Origin: Strigops habroptila
Lineage: Eukaryota > Chordata > Aves > Psittaciformes > Psittacidae
Length of the DNA stretch: 64,000 nucleotides
Assembly: GCF_004027225.2 (NCBI RefSeq)
Contig: NC_046358.1
Location: 62,729,528 to 62,793,527, forward strand
Reading direction: 5' to 3'
Shown here: positions 60,045 to 64,000 of the stretch, in pieces
How positions within the stretch are numbered: the first letter of the stretch is position 1
How the letters are laid out: each line of letters begins with the position of its first letter
Program-made: the position numbers and the translations under genes
The notes under the pieces: model-generated
The model's input: only the letters and a program-made list of their open reading frames with translations
Databases searched by the model: none
Told to the model about the DNA's origin: nothing

Positions 60045-62062
60045 AGGAATAACTCTCTTGGTTTACACCAGGATATGAGCAGTGAAGCCTTGGCCTGCTA
60101 TTTAATAAACATTTAGTTTAAAGAAACAATTTCATCTAGATTACATGTAAGAGTACAGTGTTCATGTCGGGGGGTGACTGAGGGGCTGTGCTGCCAGGTC
60201 AGGGCCAGCAGACCAGTTGCCAGTTACTTGTTAATCTGGACATAAATTCACTGACATCAGTTGACATTGTCAACTGCTGTGGGGGAAAACATTTTTTTCC
60301 CCCCGTAACTATGGTGTTGTTTTAAATAGTGCATTCTGTTGTCAGTATAAATAAGGAAAGTTTTTTTCATGAGCTACGTTAGACATTATGGTCTGGCAGC
60401 TGGAGGAGTAATGTGGGCACTTCTTGCAAAAAGTGGTTTAATTAGCTGCTGCAACATTTTTGGTAGGTTATATGGTACTGACGTGGCATTGGGTTCGTCA
60501 CAGCATGAAAGGAGGCACAAATGCCTTGGACGTTTGTGCACAGAAGCAGCACCAACCCCTCCACGTGCTCCTTGTTCCCCTTAGGGGCCTGACTTTTAGA
60601 ATCTCCTGGGGTCAACATCGAGTCCTGTCATGGGTGTGAGCCATGGAAGATATCCTGAATGTGAAACTTTTTATTTCTCATGGGCTGTGTTTTTGCTGCT
60701 ACAAAATAGTTCTTCAGGGATTTGTGCCCACCCAGTATAGCAGGAAGAGTCTAAGCTGCCTTTTCTCTGCCTCATCAGAAGTGATAATTCCAGTTGAGGC
60801 AGATGTTTGAAAAGAGAGGTGGCTATGGATGGACTGAGAATGTCTGCCCTAGCAGTAGGTACTTTATTCTGATGTTAAGCTTTTTGGGTGGCAAGCAAAA
60901 TCTGTTGTCCTGCGTGCAGCCACCAACCTTTCAAGATCTTCCTACAGGAGCCTCAGTGTTACTGGTTGACTATCAGTGAGATGGAAGGGGTGGTTTAGTT
61001 CTGTTTGTTTGCTTTTTACCCAAAATCTGTGGGGAGGTGGCACGTGGATGCTACAGAACAGCGTGTGGAAGCAGGGAGGGCTGTACGGAGTCTCACTGAC
61101 TTGCTTGTTAAACTACATATTAAAAACAACAACAAAAAAAAGCAGTAACCAAGTGGAAAGTAAGAACTTAGGTTATGTCATGAATTGTTAGGCAGTTATT
61201 AGTTGAATTATCAAACTGAATTGTTTTCGTGCTACTTTTACTCACATTGAGTAATAACTTGCTTTAGGATGGGATTATCTGTGATGGTTATGTAGGTGTG
61301 AACTGAGGTGATGGCACCAGGTTTGCCACTTACTGCTCCTTTGGAAAGAAAAAAGCTGAACAGGTCTGCATACCTATCGTGTAAGCACTTGCTGCCGGCC
61401 TGTCTCTGCTCATGGACTGAGAATGAAATCTGCTTAAAACTATTACCTCGAGGACTTCTATAAGTTTTGTAGAAGAAAAATGACTGTGGTAGAGCTAGGA
61501 CATGTTTCTGCTATTCTTGTCAGTTGTTTCAGAAGCCGTGTTTGCCAGAAGCTATTTATTAAGTCTCAATGCATTTATTTATTTTATTACTTTTTTTTTT
61601 AAGACATTGTGGGATGAAAACTTGTGTGGTGGGTGGTCACAATCTTTTTTATTATTATTATTTTCATATGATGTGGTTGTAGAGTGGTCTTAATCATCTG
61701 TGTGTAAAATTGTGTGCATGTGTGAGTTGGTAAAAATCAGTACTGGGGATAAGAGTGCTGTAGGGCCTCTTCCATCCATGCATACCCTGTAGTTTCACAG
61801 GAATTTTTTTTGCTTAGAGGTGTCAGAGAACTCTTTTATCAGCTTTTCATTATATAGGTCTTTGCTGCAACTGGATTCTCAAATTACTGTGCTTTGAAAG
61901 TTCAGGATGCAAATTACTAGAAAGAGATACTGCTGTGTGATGCTGGAATTTCTTTTTTCTGTTGTCATACAATCTGCCTAAGCTTTCTTTTTCTCCTCCT
62001 TCTCCTAGAGTGTAAAAATCTTTTCCTGTTTATTGATAAATCTGTCTGCTGTTCTTCTCCAG

Positions 62063-62134
62063 AGATATCAGCATGAATAACATCACAAGGCTACCAGAGG
62101 ATGCATTCAAGAACTTTCCGTACTTGGAAGAGCT
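62063..62134 (+). CDS. LGR4: LGR4 coding exon 2 (first LRR)
   Basis: 72 nt, exactly one 24-residue leucine-rich repeat, the unit exon length of LGR4-6 ectodomains. It completes Leu62 (CT|A) and encodes DISMNNITRLPEDAF then KNFPYLEE plus two bases of the next Leu. The acceptor is TTCTTCTCCAG and the donor CT|GTAAGT, so phase 2 is kept at both ends and the exon can be skipped in frame. NNIT gives a possible N-glycosylation sequon. Confidence 0.95.
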
Positions 62135-62867
62135 GTAAGTATGTCACACATGTTCAGGTTTTCCTACAACATCAGATGGCTAGGTAAAGTGGAAGGTGGG
62201 GGGGAAATAGTATTGAGTTGAGTTGCAAACAGAGAAAGCAATTATGCTTTAATAAAATAATCCTGTACATGATTGGAAATCGGAACAGTAAATGCTACTT
62301 ACAAGGGGCTTTTTACGGTAATTATTTTAATCATGGCTAGAGTGATGACACATACTAATTACAGTGTTATCCAAAGATAACACAAGAGGGGTGTAATTAC
62401 CATTGTTTCTGAAGGAGCTACAGTATAACTGTTGCATAAGTTCCATAAAATATATGTTGTTTCATTTACTGAGCAGCTTGCTCCCACTGCCCCTGTAGGC
62501 TGCAGGTGCAGTGCTCACAAGCCCATTCTGACCTACATCAGAAACTCAAGTTCTGTGGTACAGGTTGTCTTGGTTTTAGTTTCCCTGGCAGAAATAATTC
62601 TCCACTTCCTATCTTCCTCTCGCCCCACTCTTTTAGCTTTTTATTAGGTTTCACTTACCTGATACTTGGATTTCTGAATCCTTGAGCTGTGCTAAGGCTC
62701 ATGTGCCTGGTGTTCTGTTGTACCAAAGTCTTCACTGAAATGCCTTTGCCAAGTTGAAGCACCCTTTTCACAGCATAGCCCTGAATTAGATTGGGTTCCA
62801 GAGTCAATGAACAGGGAGAAGGCTTTGACTTCCAATTGCTACTTTAGTAAGTACTCTGATATGTCAA

Positions 62868-62945
62868 GAGACTTCTGTGTGCCTTAGTTTCCTTATCTAT
62901 GAAGAGAGGGTAATGGTTCAACCTTTGCCTTTAAGCATTGAGAAG
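62868..62945 (+). mobile_element. MIR-like SINE fragment
   Basis: GACTTCTGTGTGCCTTAGTT, TCCTTATCTATGAAGAG and GGGTAATGGTTCAACCTTTG parallel the MIR core (CTCTGTGCCTCAGTTTCC, CATCTGTAAAATGGGGATAA). Confidence 0.65.
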
Positions 62946-63191
62946 TTCCAGTAAAAAGCAATAGATAAGAAAAAACCACTGCGATTTGCTTTGCTTCTCT
63001 TGTGTTTTCAGTGTCAAAGTAGCATTTCCTGCATGGAAGAGCTTTTAAAATGCAAAGTAAAGCTGTCTTCATTTGTGACTTTGGCTAGACTGGAACTATG
63101 AATGCTGTGTCAGGAGATTTTTTTCAGTAAATGCACGATAGGGAAAGAACAACTAATTTCCCCAAAGAGACAAACCTTTATCAAGTAGGGA

Positions 63192-63350
63192 AGCATTCTT
63201 CTGACTTTACAGATGAAGAGACTGAAGCAAAGAATGGAATACATTTGTAGAGGGCAAGAGGATAAATTAACTCCATAGCAAAACTGCAGGTAAAACTCAG
63301 AACCTTTTGGCTCTGGTTGTCTGCTATAACAAACTCAGTCACTGCACCAT
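63192..63350 (-). mobile_element. MIR-like SINE
   Basis: TGACTTTACAGATGAAGAGA, CTGAAGCAAAGAATGG, CAGGTAAAACTCAGAACC and CAGTCACTGCACCATACTGG track the reverse-oriented MIR consensus. That consensus runs from TTTACAGATGAGGAAACTGA to a 5' part near AACCACTACACCA. It is the fullest MIR-like copy in the window. Confidence 0.7.
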
Positions 63351-63823
63351 ACTGGAACAAAGGTACTGAGAAATTTGATAAGAGATAAATCACTTGCTCC
63401 TCAAGAAGAGCTTGCATTCCTGAAAGGTGCTCTGTTTTTCTTCCTTGCACCCCAGCTATGCTAGTTTGTCTAATAAGGTGTTCTACCTCTCCTTACAATT
63501 TTGGTCTCTCTTATATCATGATAATGTAGTAGCTACCATTACTTATACACTTAAATAACTCAATTTTCCCTGGTTCTTAAGAGGTTTTGACTTGTGAAGC
63601 AGTTGAGCTTATTTGTGTGAGATGAATAGTGTGTGGTATCTTATTTCATGCTTAACAGGTTTGGGTTTATTCCCTCTGATTTTAAGTATTGCTTAAGTTT
63701 GCAATGTAGTCGAGAATACTTTATGAAACAAAATGGGTTTACCAGATTCTCAGATGATGCATGTGTGCAATTGACACAATTTCAGAAAGGCACTATGGCA
63801 TGAGTAGTCAAATAATTTAATTT

Positions 63824-63844
63824 AAAAAAAAAAAAAAAAAAAAA
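63824..63844. repeat. Poly(A) tract, 21 bases
   Basis: 21 consecutive A followed by GAAAATAAAA, with no retroposed gene upstream. Confidence 0.95.
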
Positions 63845-64000
63845 GAAAATAAAATTTAGAAGCCTGAGAGGGCTTATTTGGCTCAGAATATATACTAGCC
63901 AACATTCCCTATGTGCTTTATAATACACACTGCTGTATGTTTGTGTGTTTTGTTAAACTATATGTGTAGTCCATTTTTTTTTCGAGATTCTTAATAGCCA

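Larger units (their letters stand above)
28829..62062 (+). other. LGR4: LGR4 intron 1 (33.2 kb)
   Basis: Starts GTGAGT inside the CpG island and ends GTTCTTCTCCAG before exon 2. The first 400 bp are still GC-rich, with a (CCCGG)n tract at 28996-29020. The remainder is AT-rich anonymous sequence with simple repeats, six hairpins or duplications listed separately, a short CR1 (37300-37375), a CR1 remnant (57612-57662) and old SINE pieces (34186-34270, 53345-53535). Open frames up to about 130 codons exist on both strands. None resembles a known protein and I call no nested gene. Confidence 0.88.
28644..64000 (+). other. LGR4: LGR4 gene, 5' part (exons 1-2; truncated by window)
   Basis: Leucine-rich repeat-containing G-protein-coupled receptor 4, a cell-surface receptor for R-spondins that stabilises Frizzled/LRP6 by sequestering RNF43/ZNRF3 and so amplifies Wnt signalling. 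Exon 1 (28644-28828) and exon 2 (62063-62134) splice in phase 2 to give the N-terminal signal peptide, the LRRNT cysteine cap and the first LRR. The human family member is about 950 residues with 17 LRRs and seven transmembrane helices. Only the first 86 or so residues are here, and the rest lies to the right. The position downstream of LIN7C on the same strand agrees with vertebrate synteny. Confidence 0.93.
62135..64000 (+). other. LGR4: LGR4 intron 2, 5' part
   Basis: Begins GTAAGT and runs off the window. It holds two ancient MIR-like SINEs (62868-62945, 63192-63350) and a 21-base poly(A) tract (63824-63844). No further LGR4 exon was recognised before 64000. Confidence 0.85.

Noticed and set aside
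1-64000. CRISPR arrays, tRNA or rRNA genes, intact retroviral provirus
   Set aside because: No regularly spaced repeats, cloverleaf-type genes, long LTR pairs or gag/pol-like frames were seen.

Overview
This is vertebrate nuclear DNA, almost certainly from a bird. The coding exons are small, flanked by GT..AG introns, and the promoters are CpG islands. The young interspersed repeats are 5'-truncated CR1 LINEs, the typical avian retroposon. I did not resolve the species. I saw no bacterial-type gene, CRISPR array, tRNA or rRNA, or intact provirus.

Two genes are present, both on the + strand. LIN7C is complete: five coding exons from 6285 to 16055 join in frame to a 197-residue L27-PDZ scaffold protein. 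They are followed by a 3' UTR of about 3.1-3.4 kb that contains a ~950 bp antisense CR1. LGR4 begins at 28644. Exon 1 (signal peptide and LRRNT cysteine cap) and exon 2 (first leucine-rich repeat, 62063-62134) are separated by a 33.2 kb intron, and the rest of the gene lies beyond the right edge. The order LIN7C then LGR4 on one strand matches the human 11p14.1 block (BDNF - LIN7C - LGR4 - CCDC34), so BDNF is expected off the left edge.

Layout: 1-6080 is AT-rich intergenic DNA ending in two CR1 fragments. 6080-6560 is the LIN7C CpG island and exon 1. 6322-15899 holds LIN7C introns 1-4 and exons 2-4. 15900-19450 is the last exon and 3' UTR. 19450-27850 is intergenic with old repeats. 27850-29250 is the LGR4 CpG island, leader and exon 1. 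28829-62062 is LGR4 intron 1, mostly anonymous sequence with simple repeats, hairpins and decayed SINE/CR1 pieces. 62135-64000 is the start of intron 2 with two ancient MIR-like SINEs.

The two genes have no direct functional link: LIN7C organises polarity and synaptic PDZ complexes, and LGR4 is an R-spondin receptor that potentiates Wnt signalling. Their adjacency is conserved synteny. I found no undescribed system. The most useful leads are regulatory: tandem uORFs and a U-rich block in the LGR4 leader, a long CR1 inside the LIN7C 3' UTR with two candidate poly(A) sites, a possible divergent antisense start at the LIN7C promoter, and several perfect hairpins.
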